Positions 15,146 through 20,755 are shown, counted from the first letter of the stretch. The stretch is 20,783 bases of DNA from a virus (IMGVR_UViG_3300034683_000282:1-20783), one strand, 5' to 3'. Numbers and translations: made by a program. The notes: generated by a model not told the origin, from the letters alone.

Positions 15146-16447
15146 TAGGTCCTCGCCATCCTCGAACTGGCACGTGAGGCTGTCGAACACTACCATTGCT
15201 TGAATGTTACTGGGTTGCCCTGGGGCTTGATACTTGTTCTTCGGTGTGCTCAGGCCCCTGATGCTACTCAGCCTCGGGTCATTGGTACTACCAAGCATCA
15301 GCACCACGTCTGTCGCGCCTTGTATGCCTGTCTTGCTGTCTTTCAGGGCAGACAGCGGCGGATAGAGCATTCCTGCACCCTCCGCGCTGATCTGCACCGT
15401 ACCAACCCCGATGCAGTTATTGCGCACCAGCATCTCGCGCCATTCCTGCCAGAGCTGCTCGATTGCATCAGCCTTGTTTCCTGCTGCCGCACCTTTGGCA
15501 AGATGGAAATTGCCGAGCATATCAGCGATTACGATAGCGGGTTGCTGCGCCTCGATCACTTGCTCGATCTGTGCAAGGGTTGCGCCGTGCATGTCCTTGA
15601 GCTTGAGCTGCTGCGGGTTTCCTACTACGCGAGCGTACTCATCTTTCAAGGTGCCTGCACGATGCCTCTCGATTAGCTGGCTAAGGTCTAGCTTTAGCGC
15701 AGCCGAGTACAGCCTGGGCAAGATGCGCTCTGCGGTGCCCTCGTTGTTCAGCCACAGTATGGGTCTGTCATCGCCTTGCTCCTGTAGTTGTTGCAGAAAG
15801 TCTATGCAGCAAAACGCGAGAAAGCTCGTCTTGCCACTATCTGGACGGGCAGCTACTGCAATGCTAGCGCCAGGCTGAAAAGCCAGCAGACCGTTTCGTA
15901 GCGCGGTAAGACGCCTGAACTTCAGCCCCTTGTCGTTCGCTACGCTATCCAGAATCTCACCAATGTCCTTTTCCAAAGAGGAATCGGGCACTGCGCTGGA
16001 TATAGCCCTAAGCGCTTTCTGCGATAGCAGGTTCAGCTCATAGGCAAGGTCGATTTCCTCACCATTCTGATACCTCGCCACCAGTGCCGCAGCTCTGCCA
16101 GCAAGGTCCAGTTCGTAGAGCTGATGCACAATCCCCTGTATCGCAATGTCAGCTACTGGCTTTCGCAGCAGCTCAATAAGGTGCAGGGCAAGCGCCATTG
16201 CCTCAGGCGAGCTATTCGCAGCACGTAGTTGCACCAGGCTTTTCAGCTCATCAATCTCGATATGTTCCCTCTCGGGAAAAGCCGAGAAATAGACGCCGTA
16301 CCAGCCCAGTAGCGCCACAGTATCCTGCGATAGCATCTCATCCGGCACGCTACTACGCAGCAGACGGAAACGCGCCTTGCTGCGTAGCGCTTGCAGAATC
16401 AGTAGGTCCAGCCCGTCCAGCCTTGCTTGCTGGATGGTCTCAGGCAT
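15137..16447 (-). CDS. Replicative DNA helicase (DnaB/RecA-like, separate from primase)
   Basis: The 436-aa product from the ATG at 16447 carries a Walker A AARPDSGKTSFLAF (Lys206), a Walker B-like stretch AIVIADMLGNF and, later, the conserved GVGTVQISAEGAG and MLGSTNDPRLSSIRGLSTPKNK sensor region of DnaB-type helicases. It unwinds the fork as a hexamer. In T7 helicase and primase are fused as gp4; here, as in phiKMV, they are separate genes. A longer frame to 16504 is rejected because GGAGG precedes the inner ATG, which overlaps the preceding stop by 8 nt. The N-terminal 180 residues are helical. Confidence 0.93.
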   Translation of the reverse strand: MPETIQQARLDGLDLLILQALRSKARFRLLRSSVPDEMLSQDTVALLGWYGVYFSAFPEREHIEIDELKSLVQLRAANSSPEAMALALHLIELLRKPVADIAIQGIVHQLYELDLAGRAAALVARYQNGEEIDLAYELNLLSQKALRAISSAVPDSSLEKDIGEILDSVANDKGLKFRRLTALRNGLLAFQPGASIAVAARPDSGKTSFLAFCCIDFLQQLQEQGDDRPILWLNNEGTAERILPRLYSAALKLDLSQLIERHRAGTLKDEYARVVGNPQQLKLKDMHGATLAQIEQVIEAQQPAIVIADMLGNFHLAKGAAAGNKADAIEQLWQEWREMLVRNNCIGVGTVQISAEGAGMLYPPLSALKDSKTGIQGATDVVLMLGSTNDPRLSSIRGLSTPKNKYQAPGQPSNIQAMVVFDSLTCQFEDGEDLPR

Positions 16448-16697
16448 GCACAGCCTCCAGCTCTTGCTCGAACTTGAGAATCTTCGCAGCCAGTACTCGC
16501 ACATTCAGGCGATAGCGCAGTTCCTCAGCACTCGACGAGCTGTTCAGATAATACGCCAGCCGCTGTGCTACCAGGACATGCAGAGGGTCAGGCCAGATTT
16601 CCTCTTGGCTAGGAACATGCACCAGGTAGTAGCTATCCCCAACGCGTTGCGCAGAGTATGGATAGAACACGGCATCTTTGTCGAAGTACGCTTGCAT
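16440..16697 (-). CDS. Small protein, 85 aa, between primase and helicase
   Basis: The product MQAYFDKDAVFYPYSAQRVG is followed by YYLVHVPSQEEIW and a C-terminal helix (NVRVLAAKILKFEQELEAV). The ATG follows AAGGAGAT closely. Its ribosome site lies immediately after the CRISPR mini-array and the 14-bp repeat at 16713-16726, so array transcription and translation of this gene share one RNA; Cas6e cleavage of the array would separate this mRNA from primase. Location between primase and helicase suggests an accessory replication role. No family recognised. Confidence 0.7.
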   Translation of the reverse strand: MQAYFDKDAVFYPYSAQRVGDSYYLVHVPSQEEIWPDPLHVLVAQRLAYYLNSSSSAEELRYRLNVRVLAAKILKFEQELEAVHA

Positions 16698-16712
16698 GAT
16701 GATCTCCTTCTA

Positions 16713-16726
16713 TCGATTCGCATATC
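16713..16726. repeat. 14-bp direct repeat flanking the CRISPR array, copy A
   Basis: TCGATTCGCATATC is identical to 16856-16869 inside the primase gene. One base separates it from the array's distal repeat. The pair brackets the array plus the last part of primase. Confidence 0.9.
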
Positions 16727-16727
16727 A

Positions 16728-16816
16728 GGTTCATCCCCGCACATGCGGGGAACACTCGAGAGCTTATTCGCTCGACGTTACAACTGGCGGTTCATCCCCG
16801 CGCATGCGGGGAACAC
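16728..16816 (-). CRISPR. Mini-CRISPR array: two type I-E repeats, one spacer, no cas genes
   Basis: Two 28-nt repeats (16728-16755 and 16789-16816) flank a 33-nt spacer (16756-16788), giving the exact 61-nt period of type I-E arrays. On the minus strand each repeat reads GTGTTCCCCGCATG, then C or T, then GCGGGGATGAACC; the two differ at one base. CCCCGC/GCGGGG forms the Cas6e hairpin and the ends GTGTTCC and GGATGAACC are canonical. The base after the upstream repeat is G, as expected from an AAG PAM. The crRNA sense matches operon transcription. The downstream repeat carries the deviation, the usual place for degeneration. No leader or cas genes are seen in the window, so processing would need a type I-E host. 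Confidence 0.92.
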
Positions 16817-17646
16817 TGCAAGGCGAAGGAGCTAGCAAGCTCTCGACGAATGCTGTCGATTCGCATATCTTTTGGGTCTAGCCCATCTGGTGGGCGAATC
16901 CTCAGCACCGGCATGAACAGCCTTTGTCGCTTCCTCAGTTTCTCATATCCTGCATCTCCTGCTGCGTCTGCATCATAGAACACTGCAACGGCAGAGCAAT
17001 TCTGCACGATGCTAAGCACGGCATCGTCCGTTGCATGGCACCCCAAGGTACAGAGCAAAGACACGCCTTGCGCTATCTCTTGGTGCTCTTTCCAGCTTTG
17101 CAAGGCATAGCGCACCTTGTAGAAGCTCAGCATATCTTCGAGCACCACAGCCATACCATGCGGCTCGCTGCTATCCCAAAAGAATCTTGCCTTATCTTCG
17201 AGATTGTAGCGACACCATTTCACTGGGCTTTTCCCAGTGAGGTCTCGCCCCATCCAGATTCGCATGCAAGGCGAGGGAACGAGCAAGCGCCTCTCGCTTG
17301 GGCTTATCAGCGTTGCCTTGGGCAGCATGCACAGGCTCAGCCCTTTTTGTTGCAGGAACATCTCGCATAGTCCGGCATGCACGGAATGCAGCACAGGCTC
17401 AGCATCGCCAGGAAAAGCGCGATTGCTGCTCTCCTTGCTTGGCCTAGAGCTTTGCAACAGCACGTGCTCCTTGTGCCGCACAGCACCTATTCCACAGCGA
17501 TGACAATATGCCCAGTACTTATCAGGGTCATGCCCTATCACCAGGTTCGGTCTATGCTCGCCAGCATGCAGCACTCGCACTTTCTGGCCGATGTACAGCC
17601 GCTTTGCCGTAGCTAGCCAGTCTTGGTCTCGCAAGGTCTTAGGCAT
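16792..17646 (-). CDS. DNA primase (separate, zinc finger plus TOPRIM-like)
   Basis: The 284-aa protein makes RNA primers for lagging-strand synthesis. It has a zinc-finger-like AYCHRCGIG near residue 50, then a TOPRIM-type core: MAVVLEDMLSFYKVRYA with the acidic residue of motif IV, and AVAVFYDADAAGDAGYEKL with the DxD motif. It is the phiKMV-like stand-alone partner of the helicase at 15137. Notably, its final codons (CSPHARG) and TGA come from CRISPR repeat sequence, so the original C-terminus seems to have been replaced or trimmed. It overlaps the upstream 124-aa gene by 8 nt. Confidence 0.9.
   Translation of the reverse strand: MPKTLRDQDWLATAKRLYIGQKVRVLHAGEHRPNLVIGHDPDKYWAYCHRCGIGAVRHKEHVLLQSSRPSKESSNRAFPGDAEPVLHSVHAGLCEMFLQQKGLSLCMLPKATLISPSERRLLVPSPCMRIWMGRDLTGKSPVKWCRYNLEDKARFFWDSSEPHGMAVVLEDMLSFYKVRYALQSWKEHQEIAQGVSLLCTLGCHATDDAVLSIVQNCSAVAVFYDADAAGDAGYEKLRKRQRLFMPVLRIRPPDGLDPKDMRIDSIRRELASSFALQCSPHARG
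16856..16869. repeat. 14-bp direct repeat flanking the CRISPR array, copy B
   Basis: Identical to 16713-16726. Here it encodes the DMRID residues of primase, so this is probably the original copy. Confidence 0.9.
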
Positions 17647-18013
17647 GGCCTATTCCTACGTTATGCGCCGCTTCCTCATCCAAGGCATGCTGTACTTCAT
17701 CGCTTGGACGCACTCGCCATTCGGGAACTTGCAGCACCTTTGCGCCTTGTTCGCTTTGGATAAGCACTTGGTAGCTTATGCCGCGCTTGTTGTCCTTGCG
17801 ACCTACCAGCACGCCAGGAATCCAGTCGGAATCCCGCCGCCTGCCTACTCGAACTTGCATAGGTGAGCCAGGCGCAGCTACTCGCATGTACTTGATGCAC
17901 AGCACTTGCGCGGTAAGGCGCTGCATGATTTCCTTGTAGGTTCGAATTCGCTCTGCTACTTCCGTGATTTCAAATTCCAGCTTCTGCACTGGGTCTTTGT
18001 ACTCCTTGGTCAT
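17639..18013 (-). CDS. Hypothetical protein, 124 aa
   Basis: The product from the ATG at 18013 is MTKEYKDPVQKLEFEITEVA; a GTG at 18025 would add four residues but has no ribosome site, whereas GGAG lies 7 nt before the ATG. It starts with a coiled coil (residues 10-35) and continues with a basic beta-rich domain (GSPMQVRVGRRRDSDWIPGV, then GISYQVLIQSEQGAKVLQVP) that looks like a small SH3/KOW-like barrel. It could bind nucleic acid. Overlaps the upstream gene by an ATGA junction and primase by 8 nt. Function unknown. Confidence 0.68.
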   Translation of the reverse strand: MTKEYKDPVQKLEFEITEVAERIRTYKEIMQRLTAQVLCIKYMRVAAPGSPMQVRVGRRRDSDWIPGVLVGRKDNKRGISYQVLIQSEQGAKVLQVPEWRVRPSDEVQHALDEEAAHNVGIGHA

Positions 18014-18336
18014 CGCTTTCTCCACGACAATAGGTACATTCCAAATGGGCGGAATCCTGGGCGCTGCATCCAGCTAGCGCTTGGCAAGGCTTGCAATTCC
18101 TCTTGCACTAGCGCGAGCAAAGCATCGCTTTCCTGCTCAGCTTTCAGCACCAGATTCTTTGCATGCTCAACGTCTGCTTGAACTTGCTTTAGCCGCTGTT
18201 CGTGCATTGCTTGCACGTACTGCATTTCCTGTACGCGCCTCTCGGCTTTATGCAAGGCACGCATAAGCGCCGCGCGGTACATGCGTGCAGCTAGTCGCAG
18301 AATCTCCCTGCGAATGAAAAGAGATACCGATTGCAT
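18010..18336 (-). CDS. Hypothetical basic helical protein, 108 aa
   Basis: The product starts MQSVSLFIRREILRLAARMY at 18336, after GACCAAGGGGA; the open frame upstream to 18465 overlaps the preceding gene and has no site. Nearly the whole protein is a charged helix (RALHKAERRVQEMQYVQAMH, then KQVQADVEHAKNLVLKAEQE), ending in a basic tail SWRKR. It is probably a coiled-coil oligomer. No homolog recognised. The stop overlaps the next start (ATGA). Confidence 0.65.
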   Translation of the reverse strand: MQSVSLFIRREILRLAARMYRAALMRALHKAERRVQEMQYVQAMHEQRLKQVQADVEHAKNLVLKAEQESDALLALVQEELQALPSASWMQRPGFRPFGMYLLSWRKR

Positions 18337-18368
18337 TTCGTTCCCCTTGGTCTTGTTTGCACGCTCGA

Positions 18369-18797
18369 TCAACCCGCTTTTGCACTCGCTTTTGTGCAGA
18401 GTTCGATTTCCTCGAACTCTTCTGGCGCAAAGGCGCAAAGCTCTGTACCTGCTCGCGTTTCCCATTGAAGCAGCACGGGATAGATGATGCCAGCATTCAC
18501 GCTAAGCACTCGCGCCTTCCCCGAGTAATGTTTGGTACGAAAGCGCACAATATCGCCAGGCGCAATCTCAGTCTGGCGCACCAATTCGCCTTTTCGATAA
18601 GGCGCACTCACGATGATATTCTCTTGCATAGGTTCATCCCATTTCGCAGTTTCCCACCGAATCAATTGCTCCTCTTTCGAGGAGGAAAGAGGTTTGTTTG
18701 CTTGCTGAAGTTCTACTCTACGCGCCTTTTTCTTGTTCTGTTTGCGCGGCTTTTCCAATGGAAGAACGTTCATGTTTTCGTCGAACATGATAAGCAT
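18369..18797 (-). CDS. Hypothetical protein, 142 aa
   Basis: The product starts MLIMFDENMNVLPLEKPRKQ, after GATCAAGGAG at 6 nt. A Lys/Arg-rich stretch (KPRKQNKKKARRVE) precedes a beta-rich domain with GELVRQTEIAPGDIVRFRTK, GKARVLSVNAGIIYPVLLQW and ELCAFAPEEFEEIELC, which reads like a small barrel with a possible nucleic-acid surface. It resembles in style the 124-aa protein at 17639. Its 5' UTR contains the hairpin and iteron region 18814-19045. Function unknown. Confidence 0.66.
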   Translation of the reverse strand: MLIMFDENMNVLPLEKPRKQNKKKARRVELQQANKPLSSSKEEQLIRWETAKWDEPMQENIIVSAPYRKGELVRQTEIAPGDIVRFRTKHYSGKARVLSVNAGIIYPVLLQWETRAGTELCAFAPEEFEEIELCTKASAKAG

Positions 18798-18813
18798 TTC
18801 TTTCTCCTTGATC

Positions 18814-18966
18814 TCGCGCCTTTTCCTTGGAAAAGGCCAAAGGCTATTCGCGCCTTTTGCTAGTTCCAAGCGCGAGCGCAATCACGCCTTCTCGAACAGC
18901 TCGCGCCTTTTGCTTGCGAGTGCAGCGAACGTCAGTTCGCGCTTCGCAGCCGTTCGTCAGAACGGC
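18814..18966 (-). repeat. Structured region: three 13-nt repeats, A/T-stem hairpin, and two UGAC-loop hairpins
   Basis: The sequence tcgcgccttttgc occurs at 18848-18860 and 18901-18913, with a near copy ending in cc at 18814-18826. CCTTTTCC-TT-GGAAAAGG forms a hairpin at 18819-18836. Farther upstream in transcription, GCGAAC-GTCA-GTTCGC (18925-18940) and GCCGTTC-GTCA-GAACGGC (18949-18966) are perfect hairpins with the same loop (UGAC in RNA). No gene lies in 18798-19058. Confidence 0.85.
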
Positions 18967-18990
18967 GCTTCGCAGCCAGCGCCAGCCGGT

Positions 18991-19045
18991 ACCAGCTAGC
19001 ACCAGCTAGCACCAGCTAGCACCAGCTAGCACCAGCTAGCACCAG
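18991..19045. repeat. 10-bp iteron array, 5.5 copies
   Basis: accagctagc is repeated five times perfectly (18991-19040) with a partial sixth copy. On the transcribed strand the unit reads GCTAGCTGGT. Degenerate copies (gccagccggt, cgcagccagc) precede it. The 10-bp period puts each unit on about the same face of the helix. It could be protein-binding iterons, such as an origin or a regulator site. Confidence 0.95.
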
Positions 19046-19058
19046 GCTATCGTTTGTT

Positions 19059-19202
19059 TTACCCAACCCAAACGGCAGTTCCGGCAGGAAGTCTTCCTAT
19101 TCCTAACCAATCGCGTGCGGCAGCGCGTGCTTCCCTTTCGTTTCTGGCGTAGAAATTTAGTGCGTATGTCCAGCCTGGGACATGTACAAAATACCGTTTC
19201 AT
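19059..19202 (-). CDS. Small conserved phage protein, 47 aa
   Basis: The product is MKRYFVHVPGWTYALNFYAR followed by NEREARAAARDWLG and RLPAGTAVWVG. I chose the ATG at 19202 because GGAGA lies 5 nt upstream; the longer frame to 19292 overlaps the neighbouring gene. The pattern of an aromatic beta-strand start, ARNEREARxxxRxWLG helix and RLPxGTxVW end resembles small early proteins seen in T7-like phages. Function unknown. Confidence 0.72.
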   Translation of the reverse strand: MKRYFVHVPGWTYALNFYARNEREARAAARDWLGIGRLPAGTAVWVG

Positions 19203-19228
19203 GGCGTTCTCCAAGCTTATGTAGGGAA

Positions 19229-19429
19229 TCAGGATTCCCGCATTGCTTCCAACTCCGCCTTCATGCTTTGAATCTCGCTTATCAAAAGCCAAGCTTTTTC
19301 GGTGAGCTCATCTTCTTTCTTGAAGTCAAACGTGGCGCGTGCTTTCCGCACTTGTTCCTTGATTTTCGCCAGTTTCTTCTCTGCCCGGCGAATTTCGGTC
19401 TGCAATTTCGATCGTGGATTCGTGCTCAT
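19229..19429 (-). CDS. Small coiled-coil protein, 66 aa
   Basis: The product MSTNPRSKLQTEIRRAEKKL continues AKIKEQVRKARATF, then KKEDELTEKAWLLISEIQSM, and ends KAELEAMRES. It is almost wholly a charged helix with heptad pattern. The start follows GAGGA at 5 nt. As an early small gene it may target a host protein, but this is context only. Confidence 0.65.
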   Translation of the reverse strand: MSTNPRSKLQTEIRRAEKKLAKIKEQVRKARATFDFKKEDELTEKAWLLISEIQSMKAELEAMRES

Positions 19430-19447
19430 GGCGTTCCTCTAGGTTCA

Positions 19448-19465
19448 GTGCAGCGAGGGCTGCAC
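19448..19465 (-). other. Hairpin upstream of the 66-aa gene
   Basis: GTGCAGC-GAGG-GCTGCAC is a perfect 7-bp stem with a 4-nt loop, located 18 nt before the ATG of the 66-aa gene. No U-tract follows. It could control ribosome access or RNA decay. Confidence 0.6.
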
Positions 19466-19513
19466 GATTCGCATGATAGGATACCTCGCCGATGCCTCTA
19501 GGACTGCACAGAA

Positions 19514-19587
19514 AGCCCGCTAAGCCGTTTTCTTGGGCTTGGGTATATCACCCTACGCACTCGCCCCTTGAACGGCTTAGAGGGGCT
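19514..19587. repeat. Long inverted repeat around a GGGTATATCACCC core
   Basis: CTAAGCCGTT (19520-19529) pairs with AACGGCTTAG (19571-19580), and AGCCC (19514-19518) with GGGCT (19583-19587) after a small bulge. The loop of 41 nt holds GGGTATATCACCC (19541-19553). This fills the gene-less stretch between the 81-aa gene (stop 19616) and the 66-aa gene (start 19429). The similar palindrome at 6596-6607 sits beside another AACGGCT/AGCCGTT hairpin. Confidence 0.75.
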
Positions 19588-19615
19588 TTTAGAGGCTTCT
19601 ACGGGCTTATGCGCT

Positions 19616-19861
19616 TCAAGCGTCATAACCGAACCGGACATATACAAGGTACTCGCGACGTTTTGCATGGCATACTTTGCGCACCCACTGCATGTATGCG
19701 CCAGGATACTTGGCTTCACGATGGTACGCTCCGAACAATTCGTTCGGAGAATGTCCAGACGGCAATTTCACGCGAATGATTGCCACTCCACCATTACTCG
19801 GAACATCGAAATGCCGTACCGTGCGCGAAAGTTCGCGGGGTGCATTTTTCACGCGCATCAT
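19616..19861 (-). CDS. Hypothetical basic protein, 81 aa
   Basis: The product MMRVKNAPRELSRTVRHFDV (the ATG at 19861; 19858 is an alternative) follows GACCAAGGAG at 6 nt. An open frame up to 19939 crosses a strong hairpin and is rejected. The sequence includes GGVAIIRVKLPSGHSPNELF, then GAYMQWVRKVCHAKRREYLVYVRF. It is beta-rich, basic and aromatic at the end. An early host-takeover role is possible from position only. Confidence 0.65.
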   Translation of the reverse strand: MMRVKNAPRELSRTVRHFDVPSNGGVAIIRVKLPSGHSPNELFGAYHREAKYPGAYMQWVRKVCHAKRREYLVYVRFGYDA

Positions 19862-19899
19862 GATCTTCTCCTTGGTCTTAGTAGGGTTATTACGGGATT

Positions 19900-19937
19900 G
19901 CTGCGAAGCTTGCCTAAGCTTCGCGAAGCTTCGCAGC
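19900..19937 (-). repeat. Nested inverted repeats (cruciform-like) between early genes
   Basis: GCTGCGAAGCTT (19900-19911) is inverted at 19926-19937, and a perfect 16-bp palindrome AAGCTTCGCGAAGCTT (19916-19931) competes with it for pairing. It lies between the 109-aa and 81-aa genes. No U-tract follows, so RNase III processing or a switch between two folds is likelier than simple termination. Confidence 0.8.
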
Positions 19938-19949
19938 ATCAGGTTTTGC

Positions 19950-20279
19950 TTACTTGCGCGAAAGATAGATGCTTTTCACGCCGTCGGCACCTTGAAGCAC
20001 GGCAAGCGCAGCTTGCTCATTGGGGTTGTCAGCGAGGAATTTTTCCAGTACGCGTTGCACAGAAGGGATAAGCAACGTGGCTTTCGAACATGGATGCACT
20101 ACTTCTACAACATCGCATTCCTCATCAAAAATTTCGCCTTGATTGCTTTCCCAAACTCCACGTGCGCGGTAGATAGTTGCACCCCCTACTTGGCGCACGA
20201 ACTCGAAAATCTCATGCTGGCAAGTTCCTACTGGCGCATAGAACTTGACGATGCTCGCATTGTTGATAAAAGCTTCCAT
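19950..20279 (-). CDS. First early gene, hypothetical protein, 109 aa
   Basis: I chose the ATG at 20279 (product MEAFINNASIVKFYAPVGTC) because AAGGAG is 6 nt upstream; an ATG at 20285 would touch the ribosome site. The N-terminal part has VRQVGGATIYRARGVWES and acidic EIFDEECDVVEVVHP, the C-terminal half KATLLIPSVQRVLEKFLADN and AALAVLQGADGVKSIYLSRK. It is the first gene after two host-type promoters, the position of host-takeover genes such as T7 0.3. No DNA-mimic acidity is extreme enough to claim an Ocr analogue. No family recognised. Confidence 0.7.
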   Translation of the reverse strand: MEAFINNASIVKFYAPVGTCQHEIFEFVRQVGGATIYRARGVWESNQGEIFDEECDVVEVVHPCSKATLLIPSVQRVLEKFLADNPNEQAALAVLQGADGVKSIYLSRK

Positions 20280-20300
20280 TTTCATCTCCTTGGTCTATGT

Positions 20301-20532
20301 GCTATCACGCGATAGCGCTAAGCACTCTCGCTCGAAAGTGCTTAGGGCTACCGACTACGGCAAGCGTAGTCGTGCGCAGTTTGGCGTCTGCGCATGCCAA
20401 GGTTCTCGCCTTGGCCCCCCTTTCTCCCGAGTATCGGCTCGGGAACGCGAGGAATCGCTCGGGTCTTTCCCAGACCCTCGACCGGGTGCAAGCGTTAGTG
20501 CGTGCTTGTGAAGCTCACAACGTTCGCTTGCA
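20301..20532 (-). ncRNA. Early-transcript leader made of consecutive hairpins
   Basis: The gene-less 240 nt between promoter and first gene holds perfect stems in series: 20301-20316 (6 bp), 20318-20345 (9 bp), 20352-20372 (8 bp), 20373-20394 (7 bp), 20396-20415 (7 bp), 20425-20444 (7 bp), 20461-20477 (6 bp), and 20506-20520 (6 bp). The last is enclosed by an 8-bp helix TGCAAGCG/CGCTTGCA (20487-20494 with 20525-20532). The outer helix begins within a few bases of the predicted transcription start, so the RNA 5' end would be base-paired. Stem sequences all differ, so this is not a simple repeat. Function unknown. Confidence 0.75.
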
Positions 20533-20540
20533 TGGTTCGT

Positions 20541-20569
20541 ATCATAGGTCAGCGGAGAAGCATTGTCAA
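20541..20569 (-). promoter_or_regulatory. Strong sigma70 early promoter
   Basis: On the minus strand TTGACA (20564-20569), a 17-nt spacer, and TATGAT (20541-20546) form a near-consensus promoter. Transcription would start near 20534 and read leftward into the hairpin leader and early genes. It lies where T7 has its host-polymerase promoters. Confidence 0.88.
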
Positions 20570-20602
20570 GACACTCCACGAATTTTTTTGATTGAATTTT
20601 TT

Positions 20603-20631
20603 TATATACGCTAGAAATTCGATAGTGTCAG
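20603..20631 (-). promoter_or_regulatory. Second, weaker sigma70-like early promoter
   Basis: CTGACA (20626-20631), 17-nt spacer, TATATA (20603-20608) on the minus strand, followed by long A-tracts. It is about 60 bp upstream of the main promoter, giving a tandem arrangement. The rest of 20632-20755 has no gene; TAGCAC-A-GTGCTA at 20669-20681 is a small palindrome. Confidence 0.6.
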
Positions 20632-20755
20632 TCAAACAGCCTTATGACGAATGCTGCATAAAATCCCATAGCACAGTGCTAGTAACCCCTTGAAATCTTT
20701 AGAGAATTCGCAATATCCCTACTTTCAAACAGGCTAATTTTCATCGTAAGATATA

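Noticed and set aside
16377-16835. Plus-strand open frame with SSPHMRGT and FIPAHAGNT
   Set aside because: These peptides are the well-known false translation of bacterial CRISPR repeats. The frame is antisense to helicase, the 85-aa gene and primase. It supports the repeat identification but is not a gene.
18004-18012. ACCAAGGAG-like sequence resembling the shared ribosome module
   Set aside because: It lies just inside the 124-aa gene as codons for Thr-Lys-Glu and no gene starts after it.
18357-18863. 168-aa plus-strand open frame
   Set aside because: Antisense to the 142-aa gene, which has a strong ribosome site and balanced composition.
19498-19719. 73-aa minus-strand open frame
   Set aside because: Starts inside the 81-aa gene and runs through the inverted repeat; no ribosome site.
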